DNA from: Sphingosinicella soli
GTDB lineage: Bacteria > Pseudomonadota > Alphaproteobacteria > Sphingomonadales > Sphingomonadaceae
Direction: 5' to 3'
Assembly: GCF_014199685.1 (NCBI RefSeq)
Contig: NZ_JACHNZ010000025.1
Location: forward strand, 1-57,723
DNA length: 57,723 nucleotides
Part shown: in pieces, positions 25,869 to 35,244 of the stretch
How positions within the stretch are numbered: position 1 is the first letter of the stretch
How the letters are laid out: the number at the start of each line of letters is the position of its first letter
The notes under the pieces: model-generated
What the model saw: the letters and a program-made list of their open reading frames with translations, nothing else
Told to the model about the DNA's origin: nothing
The model's database searches: none
Translations under genes and position numbers: made by a program

Positions 25869-28055
25869 ATGACTGTTCAAGACCAAACACTGAAAGGGCT
25901 GTTGCTGGCCGGCGCCGCGCTGGCAGGGTTCGCGGCAATGCCCGCGTATGCGCAGGATGCCGCCGGCAGCGCCACGCTGGAGACGACGCGCACGACCGTC
26001 GAGGGCGCGGACATGATCGTCGTCACCGCCCGCAATTACGTGCCGCAGGGCAGCACGACGGCAAGCAAGACCGACATTCCGCTGATCGAGACGCCGCAGT
26101 CGATCTCGGTGATCACGCGCGACCAGATCGACCTCCTGAACTTCATCGATGCCCAGCAGGCGGTGCGCTACACCGCCGGCGTGTTCGGCGAAAACTACGG
26201 CCCCGACCTGCGCTTCGATTTCTTCACCGTGCGCGGCTTTACGCCGAAGCAGTATATCGACGGCCTCGCCGCGCCGATCTCGACCTCGATCTATTCGGTC
26301 GGCGTCGATCTCTACGCATTCGAATCTTTCGACCTCCTGAAAGGCCCGGCGTCGGTGCTCTACGGCAGCGCGCCTCCCGGCGGCATCTACAACCAGATGA
26401 GCCGGCGCGCGCAGAGCGAGCTCGGCGGCGAGATCAGCGCCAAGTACGGCGCCGACGATTACAAGCAGATCGCCGGAACGATCACCGGGCCGATCGCCGA
26501 ATCGCTCGATGCGCGGCTGACCGTGCTCTACCGCGACCGCGATGCGGAACGCGATCTGGTTTCGGCCGAACGCTTCACCGTCGCGCCGACCTTCACCTGG
26601 CGCCTCGGCGAGCGCACGACGCTGACGGGTCTTGGCTATTACCAGTACGACGAGGTGAAGGGCGACACGAACGGCTTCCTTCCCGTCTACGGCACGCTGC
26701 TCGACAACCCCATCGGCAAGGTGAAGCGGAGCACGAACCTCGGCGATCCGAACAGCGTCTACGAACGCAAGCAATTCGCGCTCGGCTGGGATTTCGCGCA
26801 CGAATTCTCGGAGACCCTGACCTTCAAGTCGAACACCAAGTGGAGCGATTACAAGGAGGATACGCCCACCGGCATCTACGGCGGCGGCGGTCTCATCAAC
26901 ACCACCGATTCGAGCGATCCGAGCTATTACCGCACGGTCCAGCAGTACAACTTCAGCTACAAGGAAAAGGTGACCAGCTTCACCACCGACAACCGCATCG
27001 ACGCGAAGCTGACGACGGGCGCGGCGGAACACAAGATCCTGCTCGGCGCCGATTACCGCAACGTCTACAACAAGGCGGATTTCGGCTTCATCTTCGCCAA
27101 CACGATCGATCTGTTCGATCCCGTGTACGCGCCGCAGGCGACGCTGGAGCCGGGCTATCCCTTCGCGTTCAACAACCAGCGCCTGAAGCAGACCGGCGTC
27201 TACGCGCAGGACCGGATTCAGTTCGGCGATTTCTACCTGACGCTCGGCGGACGCTACGACTGGGTGAAGATCGCGAGCGCGCTGACCAGCACGACGACCA
27301 AGCAGGACAAGTTCACCTGGCGCGTCGGCGCGAACTACGTCAGCGAAAGCGGGCTCGCGCCCTACATCAGCTACGCCACGTCGTTCGAACCCGTGCTCGG
27401 CGTCGACAGCGTGACCGGCGATGACTTCAAGCCCTCGACCGGCAAGCAGATCGAAGCGGGCGTGAAGTATGACGCGCGCGGCCTTCCCGATGATGTGAAG
27501 CTGTTCGTCACCGCCGCTGTGTTCGACATCAAGCAGAAGAACGTGGTGAGCACGTCGCCGTCGGTGACGCCGGTGTTCGGCACGCAGAACGGCGAGGTCG
27601 AGGTGTGGGGCGGTGAGATCGAGGTGGTCGCGCGCATCCGCGAGCAAATCTCGATCAACGGCTCCTACAGCTACAACAACAGCGAAGTGAAGAAGGCGAA
27701 CTTCGCCGGGGAAGTCGGCGCGCCGCTGCCCACGACGCCCAAGCACAAGCTGTCGCTGTTCGTCGATTACACGATCCAGCAGGGCTCGCTCGGCGGCCTC
27801 GGCTTCGGCTTCGGCGGTCGGTACAACGGCAAGAGCGCGGGCGGCCTGCCGGGCGCGTTCAGCCCGGTGGTCTACTACGGTGAGAGCACGACGCTGTTCG
27901 ATGCCATCATCCACTACGACACGCCCGAATGGCGCTTCGCGATCAACGGCTCCAACATCTTCGACAAGGAATACGTGGCGCGCTGCTCGGGCGTCGCCGG
28001 GTGCAACTACGGTGCTGGCCGTCAGGTGATCGGAACGGTAACACGCAAGTTCTGA
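25869..28055 (+). CDS. TonB-dependent siderophore receptor (FhuA/FhuE type)
   Basis: This receptor of about 728 residues has a signal peptide ending AYAQD, a TonB box (MIVVTARN) and a siderophore-receptor plug: IPLIETPQSISVITRDQI, then FTVRGF, DGLAAP and LLKGPASVLYG with APPGGIYNQMSRR. The barrel ends QVIGTVTRKF. Such plugs are typical of hydroxamate-siderophore receptors (TIGR01783 type). The ATG at 25869 follows AAGGGGGAAT; an upstream ATG in frame (25833) has no site. A Fur-like box lies upstream. The next genes encode three exported amidohydrolases, so the ligand could also be an amide-bearing compound or a siderophore that is then broken down. Confidence 0.9.
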   Translation: MTVQDQTLKGLLLAGAALAGFAAMPAYAQDAAGSATLETTRTTVEGADMIVVTARNYVPQGSTTASKTDIPLIETPQSISVITRDQIDLLNFIDAQQAVRYTAGVFGENYGPDLRFDFFTVRGFTPKQYIDGLAAPISTSIYSVGVDLYAFESFDLLKGPASVLYGSAPPGGIYNQMSRRAQSELGGEISAKYGADDYKQIAGTITGPIAESLDARLTVLYRDRDAERDLVSAERFTVAPTFTWRLGERTTLTGLGYYQYDEVKGDTNGFLPVYGTLLDNPIGKVKRSTNLGDPNSVYERKQFALGWDFAHEFSETLTFKSNTKWSDYKEDTPTGIYGGGGLINTTDSSDPSYYRTVQQYNFSYKEKVTSFTTDNRIDAKLTTGAAEHKILLGADYRNVYNKADFGFIFANTIDLFDPVYAPQATLEPGYPFAFNNQRLKQTGVYAQDRIQFGDFYLTLGGRYDWVKIASALTSTTTKQDKFTWRVGANYVSESGLAPYISYATSFEPVLGVDSVTGDDFKPSTGKQIEAGVKYDARGLPDDVKLFVTAAVFDIKQKNVVSTSPSVTPVFGTQNGEVEVWGGEIEVVARIREQISINGSYSYNNSEVKKANFAGEVGAPLPTTPKHKLSLFVDYTIQQGSLGGLGFGFGGRYNGKSAGGLPGAFSPVVYYGESTTLFDAIIHYDTPEWRFAINGSNIFDKEYVARCSGVAGCNYGAGRQVIGTVTRKF

Positions 28056-28084
28056 TCACGCAGGAAACGGGGCGGGAACGGCGC

Positions 28085-29482
28085 ATGCGGGGTGACATGA
28101 AGGAGAGCGGAATCATCCGCCGCGTCACTCTCGCGCTCGCCGTTGCCGCCCTCGTGGCGTCTCCGGTTGCGGCGAAGAAAAAAGAAAAGCACGCCCCGCC
28201 CGTGCTCGCGGACCCGTGGCCGAGCACCTACCGGCCGCTGCCGCGCACCGACATGCTGATCGTCGGCGCCACCGTTCTCGACGGCGCAGGCGGGCGGCTT
28301 GAAGGCGACGTGCTGGTGCGCGACGGGCGCATCGCCGCGATCGGCCGCGATCTCGACCGAACGGGCGCCGCAGTCGTCGATGGCCGCGGCAAGTGGCTGA
28401 CGCCGGGCATCATCGATGTGCACAGCCACAACGGCACGTTCGTCGTGCCGCTGACGTCGGTGGACGATCATGCCTCGGACGTCACCGAGATCAGCGATCC
28501 CAATGTCGCGGACACATGGATCGAACATGCCATCAATCCGCAGGACGTGGCCTTTACCCGCGCGCTTTCCGGCGGCGTCACCACGCTTCAGGTGCTGCCG
28601 GGTTCGACGCCGCTGATCGGCGGGCGATCGGTCGTGCTGAAGACCGTGCCCGCGACGACGATGCAGGGCATGAAATTCCCCGGCGCGCCGCAGGGCCTGA
28701 AGATGGCGTGCGGCGAAAATCCCAAGGGCCACTTCGGCGAGGCCGGGCGCGCGCCGAACAGCCGTCAGGGCGAGCTTGCTCTGCTCCGCGCTGCGTTCTC
28801 GGCGGCGCAGGACTACACGCCGCACCGTGGCGGCAAGGGCAAACCCCCGCGCCGCGACCTGAAGCTCGAAACGCTCGCCGCCGTGCTCGCGGGCGATATC
28901 CGCGTGCAGATGCACTGCTACCGCGCCGACGACATGGCGGTGATGCTGGGCCTCGCGCGGGAATTCGGATTCAGGATCGCGGCGTTCCACCACGCCGTGG
29001 AGGCCTACAAGATTCCCGCGCTGCTGCGCGAGGCGGGCACGTGCGCGGCGGTGTGGCCGGATTGGTGGGGCTTCAAGATGGAGGCCGCCGACGGCATCCG
29101 CGAAAACGCCGCCTTCGTCGATGCGGCTGGCGCCTGCGCCATGATGCATTCGGATTCGCCGCAGATCGGCCAGCGCCTCACCATCGAGGCCGCGAAGGCA
29201 GCGGGCGCGGGACGCCGCGCGGGCCTTTCGCTGCCGCCCGAGACGATCATCGGCTGGGTGACGCGCAATCCCGCGAAGGCGCTGGGGCTGGAGACCAGCA
29301 TCGGCACGATCGCGCCGGGCTACAACGCCGATCTCGTGCTGTGGTCGGGCGATCCGTTCAGCATCTACAGCCATGCCGATCGCGTCTATGTCGACGGCGC
29401 GCTCGTCTACGACCGCGCCGATCCCGCCTATCGCCCGCGCGCCGATTTCGAGCTTGGCCGCCCGCAGGTGGCGCCGCGATGA
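28085..29482 (+). CDS. Exported metal-dependent amidohydrolase (imidazolonepropionase-like)
   Basis: This 465-residue protein has a signal peptide (RVTLALAVAALVASPVAA) followed by an amidohydrolase beta-sandwich/TIM barrel. The metal motif TPGIIDVHSHNG gives His113 and His115; later AFHHAVEAYK and AMMHSDSPQ provide further metal-ligand candidates, and NPAKALGLETSIGTIAPGYNADLVLW is the typical C-terminal signature. It should cleave an amide or ring C-N bond in the periplasm. Starts at 28085 and 28097 are both possible. It lies 29 bases after the receptor and overlaps the next amidohydrolase by ATGA, so the operon is receptor plus three hydrolases. Confidence 0.85.
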   Translation: MRGDMKESGIIRRVTLALAVAALVASPVAAKKKEKHAPPVLADPWPSTYRPLPRTDMLIVGATVLDGAGGRLEGDVLVRDGRIAAIGRDLDRTGAAVVDGRGKWLTPGIIDVHSHNGTFVVPLTSVDDHASDVTEISDPNVADTWIEHAINPQDVAFTRALSGGVTTLQVLPGSTPLIGGRSVVLKTVPATTMQGMKFPGAPQGLKMACGENPKGHFGEAGRAPNSRQGELALLRAAFSAAQDYTPHRGGKGKPPRRDLKLETLAAVLAGDIRVQMHCYRADDMAVMLGLAREFGFRIAAFHHAVEAYKIPALLREAGTCAAVWPDWWGFKMEAADGIRENAAFVDAAGACAMMHSDSPQIGQRLTIEAAKAAGAGRRAGLSLPPETIIGWVTRNPAKALGLETSIGTIAPGYNADLVLWSGDPFSIYSHADRVYVDGALVYDRADPAYRPRADFELGRPQVAPR

Positions 29483-30741
29483 AACCTGCCTTCTTCCTCG
29501 CCCTCGCCCTCCTCGCGCAGCCCGCGCAGGCCGAGACGCTCGCGATCGTCCATGCGAAGGCGTGGACGATGACAGCGGACGCGCCTGTGGAAAACGCCAC
29601 CATCGTCGCGCGGGACGGCCGCATTGTTTCCGTCACCGCAGGCGGCGCGGTGCCGGCGGGCGCGCGTGTGATCGATGCCGCAGGGCGCCCGGTGACGCCG
29701 GGGCTCGTCAACGCCGCAACGCAGCTCGGCCTCGTCGAGGTGTCCGGCGCGCGCGAGACCAACGACCAGTCGGTGGCGAGCGGCGCGCTCGGCGCGGCAT
29801 TCGACGTGCAGTACGGGCTCAATCCCAATTCCACGCTGATCGCGCAGGCCCGCGCGGACGGCGTCACCGAAGCCATGGTCTATCCGGGCAGCTCGGCGGG
29901 CGCGCCCTTCTCGGGGCGCGGCGCGCTCATCCACCTCGCGGAGGACGGCGACATTCTGGACCGGCCGCAGGCGGCGCTGTTCGCCGTGGTCGGCGGCGGC
30001 TCGGCGGGCAAGGTCGGCGGCTCGCGCGCGGCGCAGTGGCTGCTGCTGCGCAATGCGCTCGACGAGGCGCGCGCGCCGCAGACGATCGATCCGCGCGAGC
30101 GGCTGCTGGGGCGGCTGGACCGCGCCGGCCTCGCGCCGGTGCTCGATCGCCGCATTCCGCTGGTGATCGCGGCGGAGCGCGAATCCGACATTCGCCAGGC
30201 GCTCGATCTGGCGCGCGATTACGCCATCCGCATCGTCATCCTCGGCGGCGCCGAAGCCTGGCGGGTGAAGGCGGAACTGGCCGCGCGCCGCGTGCCGGTG
30301 ATCCTCGATCCGATGCTCAACCTGCCGCTCGGCTTCGACCAGCTCGGCGCGCGGCTCGACAATGCCGCGCTGCTCGGCGCGGCGGGCGTGCCCATCGCCT
30401 TCACCGTGCCGGGTTTCGGCATCCACCTCAGCTACAACGCCGGATCGGCGCTGCGCGAAGGCGCCGGTATCGCTGCGGCGAACGGCCTGCCTTACGCGGC
30501 GGCGCTGCGCGCCATCACGCGCGGCGCGGCGGAAGTCTGGGGCGCCGACGACCGGCAGGGCAGCATCGCGGCGGGCAGGACGGCCGATCTGGTGATCTGG
30601 GACGGCGATCCGCTGGAGCCTTCGTCAGGCCCGGCGCTGGTGCTGATCGGCGGCAAGCCCGTCGGCGCCACGCGGCAGACGGAACTGCGCGACCGCTACC
30701 GCCCGGGCCGCGAACACCCGCTGCCCCCCGCGTACCGATGA
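29479..30741 (+). CDS. Exported amidohydrolase-like protein lacking the HxH metal motif
   Basis: This 420-residue protein has a signal peptide (FFLALALLAQPAQA) and an amidohydrolase fold with the N-terminal VDG-like sheet and a C-terminal RQGSIAAGRTADLVIWDGDP signature. Where the family has PGxIDxHxH it reads PGLVNAATQLG, so both first-motif histidines are missing. A later SYNAGSALREGAGIAAANG segment corresponds to the usual D-containing region. It may be a non-catalytic or altered-metal partner of the active enzymes on either side. The ATG overlaps the previous stop (ATGA) and its own stop overlaps the next start, so the three are co-translated. Confidence 0.82.
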   Translation: MKPAFFLALALLAQPAQAETLAIVHAKAWTMTADAPVENATIVARDGRIVSVTAGGAVPAGARVIDAAGRPVTPGLVNAATQLGLVEVSGARETNDQSVASGALGAAFDVQYGLNPNSTLIAQARADGVTEAMVYPGSSAGAPFSGRGALIHLAEDGDILDRPQAALFAVVGGGSAGKVGGSRAAQWLLLRNALDEARAPQTIDPRERLLGRLDRAGLAPVLDRRIPLVIAAERESDIRQALDLARDYAIRIVILGGAEAWRVKAELAARRVPVILDPMLNLPLGFDQLGARLDNAALLGAAGVPIAFTVPGFGIHLSYNAGSALREGAGIAAANGLPYAAALRAITRGAAEVWGADDRQGSIAAGRTADLVIWDGDPLEPSSGPALVLIGGKPVGATRQTELRDRYRPGREHPLPPAYR

Positions 30742-33700
30742 AGCGCGCCGCCTTCGCACTTGCCGCATTGCTGGCGTGGCCGGCGGCGGCGCACGATCCC
30801 GGCGAGCTTGGGCTGCCGACGCTGTCACCGGCGGCGAACCCCGGCGCTGCCGCCGCCGAGCCGCCGACGCAGCCACCCGGCCAGACGCTGCCGATGAAGC
30901 CCGCGCGGCGCATCGCGTTCGAAACCACCGAGGCAAGCTGGGCATCGGTCTCGCTGTCGCCGGACGGCAGGACGATCGCCTTCGACATTCTGGGCGATCT
31001 CTATGTGATGCCTGTGTCCGGCGGCCGCGCGAAGGCGATCGCGCGCGGCATGGCGTTCGAGACGCAGCCGGTATTCTCGCCGGACGGCAAGTGGCTCGCC
31101 TTCGTCAGCGACCGTTCCGGCGCCGAGAATCTGTGGGTGATGCGCCCGGACGGAACGGGCGCGCGGCAGATCAGTTTCCGCGACGACGACACCCCCCTCA
31201 CCTCGCCTGCGTGGAGCGCCGACGGCAGCGCGCTCTACGTCAGCCGCTTCCGGCCCGATCTCAATGGCTATGAACTCTGGCGTCATGCGCTCTCGGGTGG
31301 CCAGGCGCTTGTCGTGCCGGTGCGCGCAGGCCCCGATCAGGATCGCGCCGCCTTCACCAGCGCCATCGGCGCGAGCCTGTCCCGCGACGGGCGCTTTCTC
31401 TATTACGCCGGGCTCACCGGCAGCGCGGCGTTCGACGACGTTCCGGCGTGGACGATCCGCCGCCGCGATCTCGCGAGCGGCGCGGAAAGCGTCATCCTCC
31501 CCGAACCGGCGAACCGGCGCGGCGGCCCGGCGGGCACGTTCTTCCGCCCCGTCGTCTCCCCCGACGGCCAGCGGCTCGCCTATGCGACGCGCCGCGACGG
31601 GGAAACCGCGCTCCACCTGCGCGACCTCTCGACCGGCGCGGACCGGATGCTGGCGTACCCCGTGCAGCACGATCAGGCGCAGGCGTCATCGTGGCAGGAC
31701 ATCATTCCCGGCTATGCGTTCACGCCGGACGGGCGGGCGCTGATCGCCGGGGTGAGCGGCAGGATCGAGCGCATCGACGTCGCAACGGGCGCGCGCACGC
31801 CGATCGCCTTCACCGCGCGCGTCGAAGCCGAACTCGGCCCGTTGCAGCATCCCGCGATCCGGCAGGAAACCGGCCCGGTTCGCGCGAGGCTGATCCAGAC
31901 GCCGGAGCTGGCGCCCGATGGGCGTACGCTCGCCTTTTCGGCGCTCGGCCATGTCTATCTGATGCCTGCGGACGGCAGCGCGAAACCGCGCCGCCTGACG
32001 CGCGCGGCGGAGCCCGAGTTCCACCCGTCCTGGTCGCCCGATGGCCGCAGCCTCACCTATGTGCGCTGGACCGCGAAGGGGGCGGGCCACGTCTGGACCG
32101 CGCCAGCCGATGCCTCGTCCGCGCCGCGCAGGCTGACGGCGGCCGCCGCTTATTACACGAGCCCCGTGTTCACGCCGGACGGCGGCACCGTGCTGGCGCT
32201 GCGTTCGCCGCAGGCGGCGCGGCTGCTCACCTACATGGGGTTCGGCAACCAGCGGGAAGCCACGCTGGTCGCGCTGCCGCTCGGCGGCGCGCCGCGCGAT
32301 GTCCTCACCGCCACGATGGGCGGCAAGCCGCATTTCGCGAACGATCCCGGCGAGGCCTATCTGCAGTTCGGGGACGGGCTGAACGCCGTCAACCTCGCCA
32401 CCGGCAAGCGGCGCAAGGCGCTCTCCATCGTCGGCCCCGGCTATTATTTCATCGAAGGCCCCGTCCCGGTCGACGACATGCGCATCAGCCCGGACGGCAC
32501 GCGCGCCATTGCGCTGATCGCGCAGCAACTGCATCTCGTCGACCTCGGCGGCGGCGACTCCGTCGATCTTTCCCGTTCGGGCACGAGCCACCGACAGATT
32601 TCGGACGTCGGCGCCGATTTCCTCGAATGGGCCGACGGCGGGCGGACGATCACCTGGGCGGTGGGCTCCACCTTCTACCGCATGCCACTGGGCGCCGCGC
32701 GGCCGACGACCACCGAGATGATCGTCGCGCTGCCGCGCGACACGCCGTCCGGCCGCCTGCTGCTGCGCGGCGCGCGCGCGATCACCATGAACGGCGATCA
32801 GGTGATCGAGGACGCCGATATCCTCGTCGATGGCGACAGGATCGCCGCCGTCGGCACGCGCGGATCGTTCCCGGTGCCATCGGGCGCGGCCATGCGGGAC
32901 GTGCGCGGCAAGACGATCATCCCCGGCTTCATCGACACGCACGATCATGTCGCCGACGTGCGCCGCGACGTGCTCGACATGGAACCGTGGGGGCCGGCGG
33001 CGCGCCTCGCCTACGGCATCACCACGGCGTTCGATCCGTCGACGCTCACCATCGACGGCCTCGCCTACGAAGACCTCGTGGATGCGGGGCTTGTCGTGGG
33101 ATCGCGCATGCCCTCCACCGGCCCGGCGCTGTTCTCGTTCAACCGCTTCACGTCGCTGGACGAGGTCCGCGCGGTGCTGCGCCGCTACCGCGACCATTAC
33201 CGCACGTTCAACATCAAGGAATATCGCACCGGCAGCCGCCGCGTACGCCAGTGGATCGCGATGGCGGCGCAGGAACTCGGCATGCTGGGGACCACCGAAG
33301 GCGCGCTGTCGCTGAAGCTCGAACTCAGCCAGATCATCGACGGCTACGGCGGCAGCGAGCATGCCATCCCGGTGATGCCCCTCGGCAGCGACATTACCGA
33401 ACTCGTCGCGCGCAGCGGCAGCGGCTACACGACGACACTGCAGATCTCTCACGGCGGCCCGCCCGCGCAGGACCGGTTCGTCGCGCACGACAACCAGCAC
33501 GACGACCCGAAATACCGCCGCTTCACGCCGCATTTCGCAATCGACGCGAAGATGCGCGTGCGGCAATGGCGGATCGATTCGGACTACAGCTTCCCCGCCG
33601 TCGCCGCCGGTGCCGCCGCGATCCAGCGCGCGGGCGGTCGCGTCGGCATCGGTGCGCACGGCGAGCTTCCCGGCATCGGCTATCACTGGGAAATGGAAGC

Positions 33701-33980
33701 GCACGCGATGGGCGGCATGACCCCCGCCGAGGTGCTGCGCGCCGCAACCATCGGCGGCGCCGGGGTGATCGGGCGCGCCGCTGAATTCGGCAGCATCGCG
33801 GCGGGCAAATATGCCGATCTCGTCATCCTCGATGCCGATCCGCGCGCGGACATTCGCAACACGCGGCGCATCGCGCAGGTGATGAAGAACGGACGCCTGT
33901 ACGATGCCGCCACGCTCGACGAACAATGGCCCCGGCAACGGCCGCACACGGCGCCGTGGTTCCAGACGGACGGCAAGTGA
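30738..33980 (+). CDS. Exported TolB-like beta-propeller / amidohydrolase fusion
   Basis: This 1080-residue protein has a signal peptide (FALAALLAWPAAA) then a repeated WD/PD40 propeller (SPDGRTIAF, SPDGKWLAF, SADGSALYV, SPDGQRLAY, TPDGRALIA, SPDGRSLTY) over about residues 60-650. It is followed by a complete amidohydrolase domain: IIPGFIDTHDHVADV gives H-x-H, FNIKEYRTG holds the likely carboxylated Lys, then ISHGG, GAHGELPGIGYHWE and GSIAAGKYADLVILDADP. Propellers of this kind gate peptide access in Tricorn and prolyl-oligopeptidase enzymes, so a peptide-like or amide substrate is likely. It is the last gene of the receptor/amidohydrolase operon, joined by ATGA. Confidence 0.87.
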   Translation: MKRAAFALAALLAWPAAAHDPGELGLPTLSPAANPGAAAAEPPTQPPGQTLPMKPARRIAFETTEASWASVSLSPDGRTIAFDILGDLYVMPVSGGRAKAIARGMAFETQPVFSPDGKWLAFVSDRSGAENLWVMRPDGTGARQISFRDDDTPLTSPAWSADGSALYVSRFRPDLNGYELWRHALSGGQALVVPVRAGPDQDRAAFTSAIGASLSRDGRFLYYAGLTGSAAFDDVPAWTIRRRDLASGAESVILPEPANRRGGPAGTFFRPVVSPDGQRLAYATRRDGETALHLRDLSTGADRMLAYPVQHDQAQASSWQDIIPGYAFTPDGRALIAGVSGRIERIDVATGARTPIAFTARVEAELGPLQHPAIRQETGPVRARLIQTPELAPDGRTLAFSALGHVYLMPADGSAKPRRLTRAAEPEFHPSWSPDGRSLTYVRWTAKGAGHVWTAPADASSAPRRLTAAAAYYTSPVFTPDGGTVLALRSPQAARLLTYMGFGNQREATLVALPLGGAPRDVLTATMGGKPHFANDPGEAYLQFGDGLNAVNLATGKRRKALSIVGPGYYFIEGPVPVDDMRISPDGTRAIALIAQQLHLVDLGGGDSVDLSRSGTSHRQISDVGADFLEWADGGRTITWAVGSTFYRMPLGAARPTTTEMIVALPRDTPSGRLLLRGARAITMNGDQVIEDADILVDGDRIAAVGTRGSFPVPSGAAMRDVRGKTIIPGFIDTHDHVADVRRDVLDMEPWGPAARLAYGITTAFDPSTLTIDGLAYEDLVDAGLVVGSRMPSTGPALFSFNRFTSLDEVRAVLRRYRDHYRTFNIKEYRTGSRRVRQWIAMAAQELGMLGTTEGALSLKLELSQIIDGYGGSEHAIPVMPLGSDITELVARSGSGYTTTLQISHGGPPAQDRFVAHDNQHDDPKYRRFTPHFAIDAKMRVRQWRIDSDYSFPAVAAGAAAIQRAGGRVGIGAHGELPGIGYHWEMEAHAMGGMTPAEVLRAATIGGAGVIGRAAEFGSIAAGKYADLVILDADPRADIRNTRRIAQVMKNGRLYDAATLDEQWPRQRPHTAPWFQTDGK

Positions 33981-33998
33981 CGCCGGTAGCCGGGCCGC

Positions 33999-34757
33999 TC
34001 AGCCCGCGACGTAGTGGCTGGGCGGGCGGCCGAACGAGCGGTGGAACATCGCCGTGAACGCGCTCGGGCTTTCGTAGCCGACATCGTAGGCGACGTTGGT
34101 GATCGAGGTGCCCGAAGCGAGCAGCGACAGCGCCTCCATCAGCCGCACCTGCTGGCGCCATGTGGCGAGGCCCATGCCGGTCTGCTGCTTGAACAGCCGG
34201 GTGAAGGTGCGGCGGCCCATGCTCGCGATACCTGCCCAGTCGTCGATGTCGCGCGGGTCGGCGGGGTTGTCGAGGATCATCTGGCACACGCGCAACAGGC
34301 GTCTGTCTTCGGGCATGCGCGCCATCACCGGGATGTTGGGCATGCGCTCGATCTCTTCCAGCAAAAGCCGCACGATGCGCCCCTCGCGGCCCTCCTCGTC
34401 GTAAGCGGGTTCGAATCCGAACACCTCCTGAATGAGCGCGCGCACCAGCGGCGAGACCTCGAACACGCGGCACTCGTGCGGCAGGCTCTCGATTTCGGGG
34501 TCGATGAACAGCGTGTGGATGTTCACCGGCCCCCGGCAGATCGCCTTGTGCTGCATCCCCGCAGGCACCCAGATCGCGCGGCGCGGCGGCAGCACGAAGC
34601 TGGATCGTTCGGTGACGAAAAGCATGACGCCGGAGTTCGCGTAGGAAAGCTGCGCGCGCTCGTGCGAATGCAGCGGATCGACAAAGCCGGCGGGGTAATC
34701 ATCCTCGAAGCCCATCACGGGGCGAATCTCCAGAGGATAATCGCTGCTGTGCTTCAC
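33999..34757 (-). CDS. AraC-family transcriptional regulator with cupin sensor
   Basis: This 252-residue regulator has an N-terminal cupin-like ligand domain (DPLHSHERAQLSYANSGVMLF, PPRRAIWVPAGMQHKA) and a C-terminal AraC helix-turn-helix (WAGIASMGRRTFTRLFKQQTG and SITNVAYDVGYESPSAFTAMF). The GTG at 34757 is preferred because homology starts here and a perfect dyad lies just upstream. The frame stays open to 34967, with an ATG at 34838. It is convergent with the amidohydrolase operon and is the first gene on this side of the catabolic island; which of the two it controls is not clear from position. Confidence 0.83.
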   Translation of the reverse strand: MKHSSDYPLEIRPVMGFEDDYPAGFVDPLHSHERAQLSYANSGVMLFVTERSSFVLPPRRAIWVPAGMQHKAICRGPVNIHTLFIDPEIESLPHECRVFEVSPLVRALIQEVFGFEPAYDEEGREGRIVRLLLEEIERMPNIPVMARMPEDRRLLRVCQMILDNPADPRDIDDWAGIASMGRRTFTRLFKQQTGMGLATWRQQVRLMEALSLLASGTSITNVAYDVGYESPSAFTAMFHRSFGRPPSHYVAG

Positions 34758-34765
34758 TGGCCTGT

Positions 34766-34780
34766 TCCCGATGATCGGGA
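34766..34780. promoter_or_regulatory. Perfect palindrome upstream of AraC gene
   Basis: TCCCGAT-G-ATCGGGA is a 15-bp perfect dyad ending nine bases before the GTG at 34757. It could be an autoregulatory operator or a leader hairpin that hides the ribosome site. If translation began at 34838 it would lie inside the coding region. Confidence 0.5.
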
Positions 34781-34875
34781 GAATTGTATCGATTTCCGGC
34801 CGGTCGCACAAGCTGACCACAATGATGAGCGTCACCATGCCGTTGCAGATCGCCGCAGGCGGGCGAGTTCGACCT

Positions 34876-35244
34876 TCAGCCGTCCCGATCGGACAGCAAC
34901 GGCAGTACCCTGGCGCGCAGGCGCGATGCCCTGGGATAGCCCACATACTGGGTGAGCAGCAGGACAATCTCCTGGATCTGATCGCGCGTCAGTTCACCCT
35001 TGGTCAGCGCCGCGCGCGCCTGCGTTTCAAAGATGAACTCCTCGCCCATTGCCGCCGCGATTCCTATGATCACCAGACGACGATCGCGGATCGACATTGC
35101 ATCGCGCGACCAGATCTGCGCGAACAGATTGTCCAGCATCAGCGTGATGAACGGATCGTCCTCGCTGTCCTCCGGTATGGCAGTGATGCCTCCATACACG
35201 GCATCGAACATTGCCTTGCCTTTTTTCTGACGGTCTTCATCCAT
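34876..35244 (-). CDS. Carboxymuconolactone decarboxylase-like (AhpD-fold) small protein
   Basis: This 122-residue all-helical protein matches the CMD/AhpD fold: SIRDRRLVIIGIAAAMGEE, then RAALTKGELTRDQIQEIVLLLTQYVGYPRA. There is no C-x-x-C, and the usual His before the RAAL motif is replaced (FETQARAAL), so neither the peroxidase-type nor the classical decarboxylase site is present. Its role is unclear; such proteins often accompany aromatic or steroid catabolism genes. GGGGAGCGG precedes the ATG, and the gene overlaps the end of the epimerase gene by eight bases, so it is the last gene of the P450 operon. Confidence 0.75.
   Translation of the reverse strand: MDEDRQKKGKAMFDAVYGGITAIPEDSEDDPFITLMLDNLFAQIWSRDAMSIRDRRLVIIGIAAAMGEEFIFETQARAALTKGELTRDQIQEIVLLLTQYVGYPRASRLRARVLPLLSDRDG

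Noticed and set aside
25839-27914. 691-codon minus-strand frame opposite the siderophore receptor
   Set aside because: Low-complexity R/A/D/V-rich translation with no motifs; the plus strand encodes a complete TonB receptor.
31686-33947. Long open frame on the minus strand opposite the propeller/amidohydrolase gene
   Set aside because: It is an antisense mirror of a high-GC gene with strong third-position bias; the translation is Arg/Ala/Asp-rich and has no family motifs. The plus-strand frame has a signal peptide and full domain structure.
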